Assembly (NCBI RefSeq): GCF_051622035.1
Contig: NC_135360.1
Location: forward strand, 32,133,206-32,197,205
Reading direction: 5' to 3'
Length of the DNA stretch: 64,000 nucleotides
Origin: Arctopsyche grandis
Taxonomy: Eukaryota > Arthropoda > Insecta > Trichoptera > Hydropsychidae
The notes beneath the pieces are model-generated. The model was not told the DNA's origin and did not search any database. It saw nothing but the letters and a program-made list of their open reading frames with translations. The stretch's first letter is position 1, and every line of letters starts with the position of its first letter. The translations under genes were made by a program, and so were the position numbers. Below, piece after piece: positions 38,870-50,702 of this stretch.

Positions 38870-39589
38870 CAAATTTTTGTTTCATAATTTTAATACTCAT
38901 TATTTATTAAGAAAAACGCTCATAGTTAAGCAGATAAGTGGCCGTTAGTAGTTAGTACTAGTGTTGTTCCGTTTTATGACTAATGTCACCAATGTTATCT
39001 TCTTCACTTGTAGTGTCACTCTCATTTTCTTCCTGTTGAGAAACAAAATAAATGATATCGGCATCATCCATTCGCTTAAAACCTGGATCATTTAAATCAT
39101 GATTGAGCCACTCCTCGATGTTTCCTTATCCACGTTTACAAAAAATTTTAAATTTTCCATTAATCCACATATTTAAGATATATCATTTGCTTCACTACAT
39201 CTGTTTCCATGTCAGGAAGAATCTTTCTCCATGATCGAACTAATGTTACTGGCTTTACTTTTGACCAAGACTGTGTTATTCCGTGTATATCATCCAATAT
39301 CGTCATTTTTTTCCAGAAATTGATCAGGTTGTCAGCTTCCTCGACAAGAGTTTTCAGAAGACTTGGACGATAAAGACGTTTCATTGATGATATTGGTCCA
39401 TGGGCTGAATCAAAGATGTCACATTAGGGAGCAAACATTTTTTAACCATAAGTTTATCGTTTGTTTTATAAGAAAGAAAATGAAAATTATAAGAAAATAA
39501 ATAAATTAAGAAAAAAATAAATAAGAAAAAAAAAAATTTATATTTTTCAAGTACGGATAATCATACCAGATAATCGAGAGTTGATTGTA

Positions 39590-41040
39590 TTTTCTTTATT
39601 TTAAATAATTTTGATGTATTTTTTTATAATTTTATCGATTTGTATGTATGTAAATAGCTTAATTTTAGAATAAATTAAAAAAAATTGGTCTCTTAATGGG
39701 AGAAATTATCTTTGACTTTGAATTCGGTTCCGTCATAAGCGCATTGAGGAAAATACAAACTCATATCATCTTTTAAAAAGTGTGAAAGGTCATTTTTTTT
39801 TAATTAATAAAAAGACGATTCGTACCTGTACAATGTGCGAATGATTCGATTATACAATTACGAAAAAAAGAGCATGAGTCTTATTCGTATAGTAATTGGT
39901 AATTAGTGTGACTAGACAGACACGCTTTGTTTACGAGTTTACGTTTTGAAACATGACTGTGAAAAGTGCATTTTCAGGAAAAGAATTTTATTAGAATAAT
40001 CCATTTCTTATCGAATCATTCTTCAATAACATATTCGCAACACTTAAAATTTTCAATGATCATTACGATTGCGACAAAACATTTAGACTCTGTTTTTGAA
40101 CAGTTTGAGAAATATTATTTGCAATTTTTGCCTCAAAAAGAATATAATCATTATTCTTTCGCAAATGTGTGTATATACATATGTATATACATACATACAT
40201 AATTACTTAAAATATGGCGATATTTTACGTCATTAAACATAATAGAGTGCGACTTTTGTCGCTCGTCATTCAATGCCTTTTCTTTCACTATACAATAGTA
40301 CAAATCATTTGTGCAAAATATAATATTGAACAACTATTGAAAATCCTCTTTATTAGCTTATGCAATATATCTACTATTTATTTATAAAATTTCACTTAAA
40401 AATAAATGCATAATGACGGTTATAAATTATATCGTACGACTCGGCTCGGAATAACCCAAACTAAAAAGGTAAAGTTAACGCAGTGTTATCGACCTTTCTA
40501 AAGCAAAACAAAAAAAACACTAATCGAATGAATCATACAGGCACAAAAACCTATAAATTACATGTAGCGTTTTGATTTTACATTTCGTTTGTGAAAAGTT
40601 TCATAATTTGATGATGATCATAATTGTAAGCGCATATCGCAATAAAACGTGCATTTATCTGGTAATTTATTCGCTTTAAAGAAACGCACACTGGTAAATG
40701 TGTTCCAACTGCCCAAATAGCGTGATGATGTTTCGAAAATTAAATGAAATAAGTAATAATAATAAAAATAAAACACACATATATATAAATACATAACGCA
40801 TTTTCGACATCGCTTTCGAAAAAGTATCGCATTCGCGTAATTAACGAGAAAAATGACACAAAGCGGTCGAAATTTATTCTACATTGAATTATTTAATTCT
40901 ACGGAGTACATCGTACCAGTATCATTACTCATATTGATCTTTTAAAATAAATATGAGTGATGACACTTTAAAAGGAACATTTTAAACTTCTGTCTAAGTC
41001 AAACAAGTTGATATTGAAGACGGTAAACTTATTGCATAAT
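39590..41040. other. No gene seen
   Basis: AT-rich; nothing recognised. Confidence 0.5.
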
Positions 41041-41056
41041 AGAAAAAAAATAAATC

Positions 41057-41130
41057 ATCTATATTATAATGCTATTCTCTGTGTGTGTGTGTCTGCGATA
41101 ACGTTCGCCGTAGTATAATAGTCGTTTCGA
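41057..41130 (+). mobile_element. Possible Helitron left end
   Basis: TCTATATTATAATG after A, then (GT)n and CTGCGATAACG, similar in layout to the start of the Helitron at 7836. No CTRR terminus with a stem could be placed downstream, so only a candidate. Confidence 0.3.
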
Positions 41131-41682
41131 TTCGACATATGTACGTCACAGTTAAAACACTGTCAATAAAATGTACGAATATTATCACGAATCAAGAAAA
41201 AACCTGTATATATACTGTTTGCTACCAATCTTTCTTCTAGTAAAATATTCTCACGAGTATTTAGCGCTATTTATTGAAAATGAATGTTTCTATTGTTTAT
41301 ACACCCTGAAATTTTCTTCGGGTATATCACTATATTACAGATCTGTTACTGAGAGTTGGCGCGCTCTCATACTCATGCACATGCGCGCAAAAGAGACAGA
41401 GCGTCTTTTTACATATATTATTGAATGCAGAGTGACAGCATGCTATGCACCTATTCACAGACACTACACAAGCGCATTTTTTATATATCTATTGTGTGAC
41501 CTATAATAGATATTGCTTATGTCACGCCAAATAAAAATACATAACGGTAATTTGATTTTGAACCATTTTTTTCATATAAAACAATTAAATATAAATATTA
41601 AATTAATTATACTTTAAAGATATTTGAAAAAAATACGACCGACATATTTCTTTTAATTTTCTTTTATTGAATAAATTAAGCC

Positions 41683-41870
41683 GGCAGTATGGCTCAGTGG
41701 TTGCGTTTCTGTTTAGCACCGAGAGGTTACCGGGTTACTCTCGAAACACAGCGATTTATGTAATAAAAATGCGGCAATGTTTGTAATTAATGATCTAGAA
41801 AGGCGCATTGGGGTCTATCTGTTAGGCCTTCCTGGTATTTATCTATGTAAAATAAAATAAAATTAATATA
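41683..41870 (+). mobile_element. SINE-A, head joined to tail (body missing)
   Basis: GCAGTATGGCTCAGTGGTTG and TACCGGGTTACTC (degraded B box) lead directly into CAGCGATTTATGTAATAAAA, AGAAAGGCGCATTGGGG and GTTAGGCCTTCCTGGTAT with an AAAATAAAATAAA tail. The core region present in 50703-51010 is deleted. Confidence 0.8.
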
Positions 41871-41918
41871 CTATAACCCATGCAATGATATTTCATCGGG
41901 TTTATCATATTTATCTAA

Positions 41919-43060
41919 AAGAAGGCGGCGCTTACAAACAAGCATATCAATCATCGTACGCGGTTGAGATTCGCGAAGAGCTACGTCTGGACAGTATTAC
42001 TACATGGATGTGAGACGTGGACTCTGAAGACCAGGATGATCAAAGCTTTTGAGATGTGGGTCTATAGGCGTATACTGAAGATCCCGTGGACCAAAAATAT
42101 ATCAAACAAAGCTGTCCTCGGCATGATGGGGAGAGGCAGGGAACTTGTTTCTGTCATCAAGCGGAGAAAGAGTACCTCGGACACATGATACGGGGTCCAA
42201 AATACAAATTTTTCCGTTTGATAATCATGGAGAATATAGAAGGGAAGTCAATGGATTGGCAGGAAAAAGTTGTCTTGGCTTCGAAACATGCGCATGTGGA
42301 CCGATATGAGCGCCGAAGAGCTGTTCCAAACTGCTGAAGACCGATGCGGATATCTTCAAATAACACTGAGCAACAAAAAATCACGTTATTGAGTTACCAG
42401 AGCGGATACTAATCAATCGTTACTAAGTTTGACCACTGAATTCGAATATGATAATGATTTTTTGGCGAGATGGCAAGTAGTCCACCTTACAGAGTACAGC
42501 GGTCGGAATACATGCCATCTCGCTCGCACCAACACTATCTGCGTCACAAACACGGACCACAGGAAAGCTTTTCTACTGCAATAACCGCTCGAGTTAGTAC
42601 GTTTAGATAAAAATATTGAGATAGAAAACCAATCCTTATAAACGTGGTGAAATAAAAAAGTGGTCAAATAAACGCATAATAGCAGGGGAAAAAAATTTTT
42701 TTTGACTTTTAAAATTCGCTAGATAATTATTTATAAGTATTTTTAAGCAATGAAATATCAATCAATAATAAAAACATCCGACTTTTTATTCCAATACTCA
42801 TTTTGTACACAATAATACTAAATTACGAGTTAAAGACCACAAAAGCCAAAAAACTGTAAAAATTGCTCATTTTTTTAAACGCTCATATCTCGTAAACGAG
42901 ACCCTACCAATAAAAATAATTATCATATTCTAACTCAGTGGGTTAAACTTAGTTTAGATTGATTAGTCTCTGCTCTGGTAATTTTTTTTTTGTTCAGTGT
43001 AATCGACGATCAATTGACCGGCTGCGGACAGGGCATTAAGAAGAAGAAGAATAATATTTC
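41919..43060 (+). mobile_element. Second RTE LINE C-terminal copy, split by a CACTA-like element
   Basis: 41919-42363 and 43003-43060 align with 38345-38868. The protein landmarks LLHGCETWTLKTRM, EAFEMWV and GMMGRGRELVSVIKRRK are readable, but small deletions (around 42045 and 42172) shift the frame. Confidence 0.9.
42364..42999. mobile_element. Non-autonomous CACTA/Mirage/Chapaev-like transposon (636 bp)
   Basis: Ends CACTGAGCAACAAAAAAT and, inverted, CACTGAACAAAAAAAAA, with imperfect terminal repeats continuing for about 90 bp (TTACCAGAGC, GACTAATCAATC, CTAAGTTT, GAATATGATAAT). Flanked by TAA (42361-42363, 43000-43002). The sister LINE copy at 38800 shows the uninterrupted site AAAATAATCGACG. 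CACTG ends and a 3-bp duplication suggest the CACTA group. No transposase frame. Confidence 0.82.
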
Positions 43061-43061
43061 A

Positions 43062-44100
43062 AAGTGATAGACATGAACAAAAAATTTATTGAATTGATGT
43101 CATATTACAATCGCGATGTCATATAATTTTATTTTAATTTTTGTATCAATTCCTTTTGCGAAATCACCCGTTGAAATCTCAACTGACACAACACTAGTAA
43201 TATATAAACATACAATTGCATCGTTTTGAAATTCGCATTCAAAGCCAGGGCTATGTCGTTCCAACTCTCTGTATCAACAATCTCGCTATCTCAAACGAAA
43301 ATCAAACTTGTTTGATTTACGATCAGAAAGAAAATATATGACGTTTGCACAGCGTCAACATTGCACAGTGTGTGTCATTATCAAGATACATGTGTACGTT
43401 TTTATAAGATTAAATGCAGTTATGATAAATAGTACTTATAGACTTTCACAGTTCTATACATTGTACATATTTACCAAATGATAGACTATTTTTCAAGAGA
43501 TCTATGTATTATCATGAATACATGTTCAATTTTGAGAATATGAATCGGTGCATTTGTCCATTGTGCCAAACGGTTAATTGGCAGTGATTGAAAATGGCTT
43601 AAGTCCAATAAATTCTAAATTAACATGAGCACGCCATCGATATCAAAGACCGTATCTTCACCGGTTTAGACGCTGACTATCCGCACGCATGATTTTCTTT
43701 TTTAATTGTTTAACGCTATATGATAATATTTTTGAACTCGTGAAATAATTTTACATTGAGGTGTTGCGCAAATTCAATATTTTTGAGTAATACCGAAGAT
43801 TTATAGTTGATCGTACCTATGGATATGCAAATGTACTGATGTACTTGGAGTGCAATGTGAATTAATTAAATGCTTCCGTTTTTATAATTTTAAATATATT
43901 AATCATTATGTTTTTAGCCTGTTTAAAACATTGCAATAACGGATGTGGACTGGGATTAATTTAAAAAATTAAAATAATCGGTAAATTAATCTGTTTTCCT
44001 GCGGATTTATTACACACACTTCAAGGAGATGTTGAAATATCGAATATCATGAACTAAGCTTCTACTTCTATTACTTACTATTACATACGTATATTTATTT
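43062..44100. other. No gene seen
   Basis: AT-rich; nothing recognised. Confidence 0.5.
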
Positions 44101-44109
44101 TATTACATT

Positions 44110-44400
44110 TTATACCAGGAAGGCTTTACAGGTAAACCCCAATGCACCTTCCTGGCCAATTACAAACAATGCAGCATTTTTATTAAACGAGTCGCTGAAT
44201 TACGAGACACTGAAAGCTCGCAAATCAACGATACATCTATGAATTGTACATGAATTTTATTGTTCATTAATCATACTCAAATAGTGGTGACATAGTAGGT
44301 AGAAAGGTTTTTAGCCAATTCTAATCGGGAACCGTTTCAACAATGAAATCAGAGAAATTGGCAAACTCTGATAGGAAACGTCTGACCAGCAGCACTACAG
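44110..44400 (-). mobile_element. SINE-A, tail and body, head truncated
   Basis: TACCAGGAAGGCTTTACAGG and CAATGCACCTTCCTGGCCAA give the tail stem-loop (minus strand); the body runs to GACCAGCAGCAC, where the tRNA-like head should begin but does not. Confidence 0.85.
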
Positions 44401-44404
44401 ATAT

Positions 44405-44985
44405 ACTTAGAATATTTAAATGAAATGTTGTCAATTTTTAAACATTTAATCGCGATACATAGACTAAATAGATTGAGTACTAAAAGAAGTAACATTCTGC
44501 TAGCGTTACAATATGACTTCAAACTTCAAAAATTGATTAAAAAAAAATCAAATGGTGTGAATTCCAAATTAGGTATAATTATATACTTGTCGCATTCATA
44601 AGTATAGATGTAATTGAAGCCTGAATTAAAAATGACTTTCAAGTAAAATTACTTTTTTAATTATCCTGTTAATTTGTGATGTCATTATTATAACTTATTT
44701 GGTCTGAATGTTTGATTTTAATGTACATACATATACAATTTTGAAACATTTTCATTTAAAAATTATTTCATAGTGTTATATGAAAAATGCTATAGCGGTT
44801 TCCGCAGTGAAAGAGTTGAGTGGCAGGGGTTGTCGAACTGTCTTTTCAACTCGAATTTTGTGTCTAATCATAATGTTTAACGATGGTATTTAGTACTTAT
44901 GTACAAAAGTTTGATTATACATAGATGTCGCCTTGGGCAACCCGTTTTAACGTCTATGGTTGGGGTTTGTATTTTATTTTATTTT
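44405..44985. other. No gene seen
   Basis: AT-rich spacer between two SINEs. Confidence 0.5.
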
Positions 44986-44997
44986 ATTTTTAGATAG

Positions 44998-45405
44998 ATA
45001 TATACCAGAAAGGCTTGACAGGAAGACCGCAATGCACCTTCCTGGACAATTAATTACAAACAATGCAGCATTATTATTATTACATAAATCACTGTATAAC
45101 ACGAAATAACAATTAATTAATTACAGAATTAATCCACTGAGACATCTATGGATTTCGATTCAGTACATGATTTTTACAAAATATACACACAATAAATACA
45201 GAAGATTTGTGACAGCAGGAACGTTGATTTTTTGCCAATTTTGAGGAACCGTTTCAACAATGATCAGATAAAATTTGCAAACTCTGATAACAAACGATCA
45301 CAAATACCCCCAAATCTAACCAGCAGTATGGCGGATCGAACCCACTGATCACTCGGTGCTAAACATATACGCTACCATTAAGCCATACACTGGATAGCAC
45401 TGCAA
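44998..45405 (-). mobile_element. SINE-A, full-length minus-strand copy
   Basis: Tail: TACCAGAAAGGCTTGACAGG, AATGCACCTTCCTGGACAAT. Body includes CATAGATGTCTC and GAAACGGTTCCTCAAAATTG. Head (minus strand): GGGTTCGATCCGCC as B box and ATGGCTTAATGGTAGCG-type A box near 45385-45400. Confidence 0.9.
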
Positions 45406-45534
45406 TTTATAAAACATCCATTAAATTGATGTTCCGAAATAAAATATAATAAATTATACTATAACCCTAAATTCCATCTTTCAGTTTGTCATTATTTGGT
45501 TGTATGTATGTATATTATTTTATTTCATAGAACA

Positions 45535-45790
45535 TGAACACTCGCCTTACTACAGATCGCTCCAAAGCGACAAATGAATTTATACAGATACATTATGTAC
45601 AATCAATATATGTATGTACATAAGCATTTTATACGATGTGAATTCATACAAACATCCACAGTGACATATATGGAGAAATTTTTGCAGAATTTTGTAATCA
45701 AATTGGCGAACCTCAACACGCTAAATAACTTGACATTAGCAAGAGAGATAGGGAAGGAGATGCCAATTTTACAGGAACCGTTTCAATGAA
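45535..45790 (-). mobile_element. SINE-B tail and SINE-A body fragment
   Basis: ACAGATCGCTCCAAAGCGAC (SINE-B tail, inverted) is followed by a piece of SINE-A body (TGCCAATTTTACAGGAACCG). It may be a composite or two events. Confidence 0.55.
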
Positions 45791-45999
45791 AATTAGAATA
45801 AGCTTATTGTAAAAAACTAAATGTATGTAAGCTTATTGTAAATCATATTAACAATTAGATACAACATAACTTCTTATTGAATACTTATCTCGCAGATAAA
45901 ACCGACTGAGGAGATATACAGTGAAATGTCCGATTTGACATATTTGGCCAAAAATCAATATATATCGTGTATTACATTACATGAAGCTAGACGCCAATT

Positions 46000-46325
46000 T
46001 TGAAATTTATATATACATATGAGCGTTAAAACTATAAATATTTAAATATTAGAGATAACGAGAACCTATAGAGCAAATTTTATAAAATATAGTGTGAATT
46101 CTTGGCGTTTAAACAATTAAAATCTGAAATAGCATATCAAGGCGAAAAGGTTGAAGATAGATTATGGTAGCCTTACGTACCGTCATAAACGTCACCGTAT
46201 CCGAGATTCTGGATATTTGATACGCATTGTATACGATATTTTATCTCCAACGTAATGGCAGACGATACATTTACGTATATTGATGACCAAAATGAGCAAT
46301 ATGGCAAAGTATGAAAACGATCGGA
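46000..46325 (-). repeat. Repeat family R2, minus-strand copy
   Basis: Reverse complement carries TTTGCCATATTGCTCATTTT, TTGGTCATCAATATACG, TCTGCCATTACG and TTTTAATTGTTTAAACGCC in family order. Confidence 0.75.
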
Positions 46326-46379
46326 TAAGAGATAAAAATGACCACTGACACGAAAGCCATGTGAAACGTAAAGGAGGTA

Positions 46380-46516
46380 TGTAAAAATTGGCAAACTTTG
46401 ATAAGAAACACCCAACCTGGAGTCACAAACCATGGTCTGGCCAGCAGTGGGACTCGAACCGGTTTCCACTCTGCTTGAAAGCATAATATGCTACGCATTA
46501 GTCCAAGCCGCTGGTT
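46380..46516 (-). mobile_element. SINE-A head fragment, left of the duplicated exon block
   Basis: GGGACTCGAACC (inverted B box, about 46448-46459) and TTGGCAAACTTTGATAAGAA body sequence; ends in CCGCTGG followed by GATTCAAACTACAGTAG. Confidence 0.8.
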
Positions 46517-46577
46517 TTGATTCAAACTACAGTAGTTTAATTTCGATTGATATTTCTGTTTATGTTGGTTAATTCCA

Positions 46578-47103
46578 GCATTTTAACAGCATGAGAGTAA
46601 GTGAATCCAGTTAAATCAATTAAAAACACATCGTCTTTACAATCATTCTCTTCGTCATTAATCATTTCTGTTTAGTCATATTTTTAATTACAATTATAAG
46701 GACACAATGACACGTATAGGACACAATGACATGTTGGTCTGACTACAATAATTCATTATTCGAAATTTATATCTTCTTATTGCGTTTCGTCTTGACTTGT
46801 GAAATTAATTATACATATCAGCAAAGTGAAGTTTATACATACAAATTTATTTTTATTAAAAAAAAATACCTTATGTCTGACATCATAAAAAACCTTTTGA
46901 ATAAGGCTTTAGGTTCGAAGTCTACAAGTTCTACACCGGGTACAAGTCTGATGAACGTAATCCTGTGACCTTCGCTTGTGAGACGAGGAATTGTAAATAA
47001 ATATCTGAAATGATCAAATGTATTATTTAAACATGCATTTTATATTACGTGGTATATAATTTTACTGCATTAAGTGTAATGGCAATGTCTTTTTAGACAT
47101 ATT
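46578..47103 (-). pseudogene. Duplicated exon 2 / partial exon 3 block of the 53862-56763 gene
   Basis: This block matches 54741-55247 almost base for base: intron, exon-2 copy (46980-46846) with the same acceptor and donor, the following intron, and the first part of exon 3. The exon-3 copy is broken. The sequence just before EENDCK has changed so that the CAG acceptor gives the wrong phase, and the copy stops near 46578 after HAVK. No exon 1, 4 or 5 copy is seen nearby. It is flanked on both sides by SINE fragments and by a shared stretch (GATTCAAACTACAGTAGT), so the duplication seems tied to the repeats. Expression is unlikely; exon 2 itself is intact. Confidence 0.85.
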
Positions 47104-47336
47104 ATATATATGCTGAATAACTTGAGATTAGCAAGAGAGATAAGAAAGGACATGCCAATTTTACAGGAATCGTTTCGATGAAAATCAGAAAAATTGGCAA
47201 ACTCTGATAAGAAACAACCAACCTGGCGTCACAAACCAAGGTCTGGCCAACAGCGGGACTCTGGTGGGACTCGAACCCGTGGCCACTCTGCTCGAAAGCA
47301 TAATATCCTAACCACTAGTCCACGCCGCCGGCTTCG
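47104..47336 (-). mobile_element. SINE-A head and body, right of the duplicated exon block
   Basis: Reverse complement: GTGGACTAGTGGTTAGGAT (A-box region), GGGTTCGAGTCCC (B box), then TTCTTATCAGAGTTTGCCAA and AACGATTCCTG. Followed by the same GATTCAAACTACAGTAG stretch as the left copy. Confidence 0.85.
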
Positions 47337-47453
47337 ATTCAAACTACAGTAGTTTTATTTCGATTGATATTTCTGTCTATTTTGTTCAAATATTGTAATA
47401 AATTTTTGATTTTTGTTAAAAAATTTCACACACGCTGACTTACAATGACAATA

Positions 47454-47615
<162 letters not shown>

Positions 47616-47734
47616 TATGCTTTGAATTTTCAAATAAACTATTAGCTGTTTATTAAATAAAATGAAATGTGTTTTTACTATTATTAGCCTCTTCTTCATT
47701 CACTTAAGATTTCTTCGTCAGAAAAAAATTGGGT

Positions 47735-48015
47735 TCTTTTCCACACTCTTCCGATCGTTTTCAAACTTTGCCATTTTGCTCGGATTGGTCATCAATATAT
47801 GTGGAAATCAATTCCGCCATTACCATGGTGAAAAATAATCGTAATAGACACGTTTGAAAATACTGCATATCTTTCTCGGTAACGTCTATCGTCCACATTG
47901 TCGCATTTGTCCACACTGTTCCAATCATTTTTTCCCCTTTCGCCACAATCCCTCTAGGCCAGATTTTAATTGTTTAAACGCCTGCAACTTTTTCTTTTTT
48001 CACTCCATATTTTAT
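47735..48015 (+). repeat. Repeat family R2, uninterrupted copy
   Basis: Best reference copy: CACTCTTCCGATCGTTTTCA through TTTTTCACTCCATATTTTAT with no insertion. No terminal inverted repeat is obvious. Confidence 0.8.
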
Positions 48016-48920
48016 AATTATATACTGTATATACGCATGATTAGATAAAATATGTATTATTCTTGTGTATATTATCTGGCCACAGTGTCATATTGGGGTA
48101 ACCTGTTAAGACACGGTGGCATATAGAGAGATGTTATAATAATATAAGTGCCCTTACGAATAAGTAAATTGTATCAATATTACGCGATACATCTCCATAA
48201 CTACGCTAAAACGCACCGAATACAATCAGGGTCTTCACATATTCACTACAGAAATTAAAGTTTTATTTTTATATAGATTTATTTACAATTTGAATATATG
48301 GTGGTGTTGGGCGTTGGTGGCCAATCCGTTTCTTTTATCAGTTGGCGGATTATTTTTATCCACTTTTTTGTATTTGTCTGTCCTTAGGAACTTTTAAATT
48401 AACGTGTAATGTATAGTTTCAACGAAAATATGTATAATGTAAAATGAACGATGTTCATATTAATTAAAATTGAATAATTATAATATTCCACGCCACCAAG
48501 AGAAATGTTTTTACATTTATTTAAAAATAATTTTTACATATCTCTGGTGCCACCCCTGAAATTTTATGTAGAATGCGGGCGATCAACATGACATTTTTAA
48601 AAACTGTCAAACTACGATGTTAATCGAATAATATGTTACTTAAATGATCAATTTACTTATGAAAATGTATCCCATGTTGTTTATTGTCTGTTTTTGAGTG
48701 AATTGTGCAATTTTTAACGATGCACTTGCCCAGAGAAGTTTTTATCGGACATACATCGACCACCAAGCTTCAAATACGACTAGGGCTAAAATTATTTAGG
48801 AATGTCTGTGGACAATCCTCACTTGACAACAATATAACGCCTAAAGCCACTTCTATTATTATAACATTTATCTGGTGGCATATGTTTATAAACTTTTAAA
48901 GGACGGAGCATCGAGATCGA
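48016..48920. other. No gene seen
   Basis: Frames up to 64 codons, no resemblance. Confidence 0.5.
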
Positions 48921-48921
48921 A

Positions 48922-49482
48922 CGAGTGTCCCAAACCAGGGTCGAGTAAGACCCCAGTATTTTTTAATCAAAATACAGCTTTTCTCAATACGAATAAATGG
49001 GTTCAATATATATCTTATTGATCATTTTATACATCAACATAAAAAAGTTTTAGTTCTATAGAATGTTTTTGACTATTTTTGTATTAAAAAATAACGACAA
49101 GCATCAACATGAAAACGCACATACATACATAGGCCAACAGGCGACTGCATGTCTCAATAGCCACGCACCAAAAGCGACGAAAATAATAGCTTAAAAATAT
49201 AGCTGTCTCTTTCTCTCGCATTGATTCATTGATCAACAAGAATATGCAAGCGAACAGTAAAAAATATGACTTATCGCTAACGCCTTTAAATCATACTTTG
49301 GAACGTAGAAATGTATAAATGTATTTTTTTACGATGTACCCCTTTTCTAAATCATACAAAATCTATTAAAATTAATTTCTTGTAGTTCATTCTAGGAATA
49401 CAAAAAATATAGGGTGTATAGCTGTGAAAACCACATAGTTATTACGAAAAACGTTTAAATTGGGGCAATTGCATATCCCTTG
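48922..49482 (-). repeat. Repeat family R3, copy 3 (inverted)
   Basis: Runs from CGAGTGTCCC to GGGGCAATTGCATATCCC. The last 25 or so bases present in the other copies are missing, just where the solo LTR begins. Confidence 0.85.
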
Positions 49483-49486
49483 TATA

Positions 49487-49891
49487 TGTTACGTACACCG
49501 CGGATTAAGCGAATAAAATCCCAGAGACTGTGTGACCGTTCAAGGATTATCTGTTAACGGATTAACTAAGTGCATACCATGCGACCGGGATAATTGGTTT
49601 CAAGGATTATATCTAGACTCTAAGAGCATACAGGCTAAACAATGACCGTTGTTAATCCCTTCGCAGAACTGACCCGTACCGTGGGACAGAATGTTGTGGA
49701 ATACATATCCGAATACGTGACTATACAATAGGTAAACATATTAAACGTCCTGATGGATCTACCCCTTATAAGGCGATACCATGTCATTCTGGACTGAGCA
49801 CTGCCAGTGTGTGTATCTCCTTAATCATCAATAAATGCTGTGAAACGACTAAGGCCTTTTACTTGGATCCTCCACCCACCCCTACGCAACA
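49487..49891 (+). mobile_element. Solo LTR of a retrotransposon (405 bp), 4-bp target duplication
   Basis: Starts TGTTACGTACACCG and ends CCTACGCAACA (TG...CA rule), flanked by TATA at 49483-49486 and 49892-49895. Inside: a TATA-like CTTATAAG at about 49765 and AATAAA at 49830-49835, in order for a promoter and polyadenylation site on the plus strand. GC content is higher than in its surroundings. No internal gag-pol is adjacent, so it is a recombined solo LTR. The TGTTAC start and a 4-5-bp duplication fit Gypsy or Bel-Pao; family not fixed. Confidence 0.85.
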
Positions 49892-49895
49892 TATA

Positions 49896-50690
49896 CGTAT
49901 AAATGGTAACTGTTTACTTGGTTACCATATCAATTAATTAACATTCAGTAAGTGAATGTCGTGTTTCGGGGGGATCAAAAAATCAAACTTTACAGCCGAA
50001 GAACTGTTTTATATGCGGCTTTTCTTTCACCATTAAAAAAACATTTATAATTGAAACAATATGAGTGATGTGTTGAATGAGGTGAGTGTGATTTAGCATT
50101 TTGAAAGTTGTCGACGAACGGTTTTGGTGCAGTTTAGCGCGAGGAAAGGCGCATGGTTGCGCATGCGAGTGCATTCTTAATTGGTCTTGGCTATTATACA
50201 ACATTGCCGTTGCGTTGGTCTATTTCTTTGTTGGCTGGTTTGCAAAACAAAGAAGACCAGTGACTTGTTACTTGATGTAATGCAAAGGTTGCCCGTCCGT
50301 GACCAATGAGAGCCGGTCACGTTTTCTGAGAGAGGTGTACATATACAGGACGTCAAAGGGTTAACTGATTTACTGATATTTTAATTGTGTATGATTATAT
50401 TGCAATATTGCAATTCATTGATCTTTGTTTACATATATAACCGATAGGCGTTTTTTTTTTGAGTATGTAAAAAATAAACAAGAACACTACCCGCTAAGCC
50501 TTTCCAGGTAGCATCGAAAAATAAATTATTATTTTGAATAAAAATACCAATAATTTTATTTCACTACCGCCATCTATGTATAAAACTAAAGACTACATAG
50601 ACGTCACCCAGATTTCAAATTTGCAAACTTCAAACGTGTCTTAAACGATATTTTATCTCTATCGTAATGACGGAGGATCCATTTTGCAGC
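49896..50690. other. No supported gene
   Basis: Slightly GC-richer around 50100-50340 but no frame with recognisable domain. 50545-50605 is the inverse of 62760-62820 (ACCGCCATCTATG, AAATACCAATAATTTTATTT). Confidence 0.45.
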
Positions 50691-50702
50691 AGTTTTTGCA
50701 GC

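Larger units (their letters stand above)
37517..39587 (-). mobile_element. pogo/Tigger DNA transposon, degenerate, with nested insertions
   Basis: Left CAGTACACTCTCGATTATCC and right (reverse complement) CAATCAACTCTCGATTATCT are inverted repeats flanked by TA (37515-37516, 39588-39589), as in the pogo branch of Tc1/mariner. The minus strand at 39384-39160 encodes the end of a Tigger/jerky-type transposase (LVEEADNLINFWKKMTILD, KPVTLVRSWRKILPDME). Its acidic tail (IEEWLNHDLNDPGFKRMDDA) follows in another frame at about 39115-38985. The N-terminal DNA-binding part and most of the catalytic core are gone. The 1266 bp at 37604-38869 are a later LINE. Confidence 0.9.

Noticed and set aside
41057..41520. 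Full Helitron
   Set aside because: A Helitron-like start is visible, but no CTRR end with a stem could be placed.
46846..46980. Separate CRAL-TRIO gene at 46 kb
   Set aside because: Only one intact exon and part of a second are present, with a broken acceptor; called as a pseudogene fragment instead.
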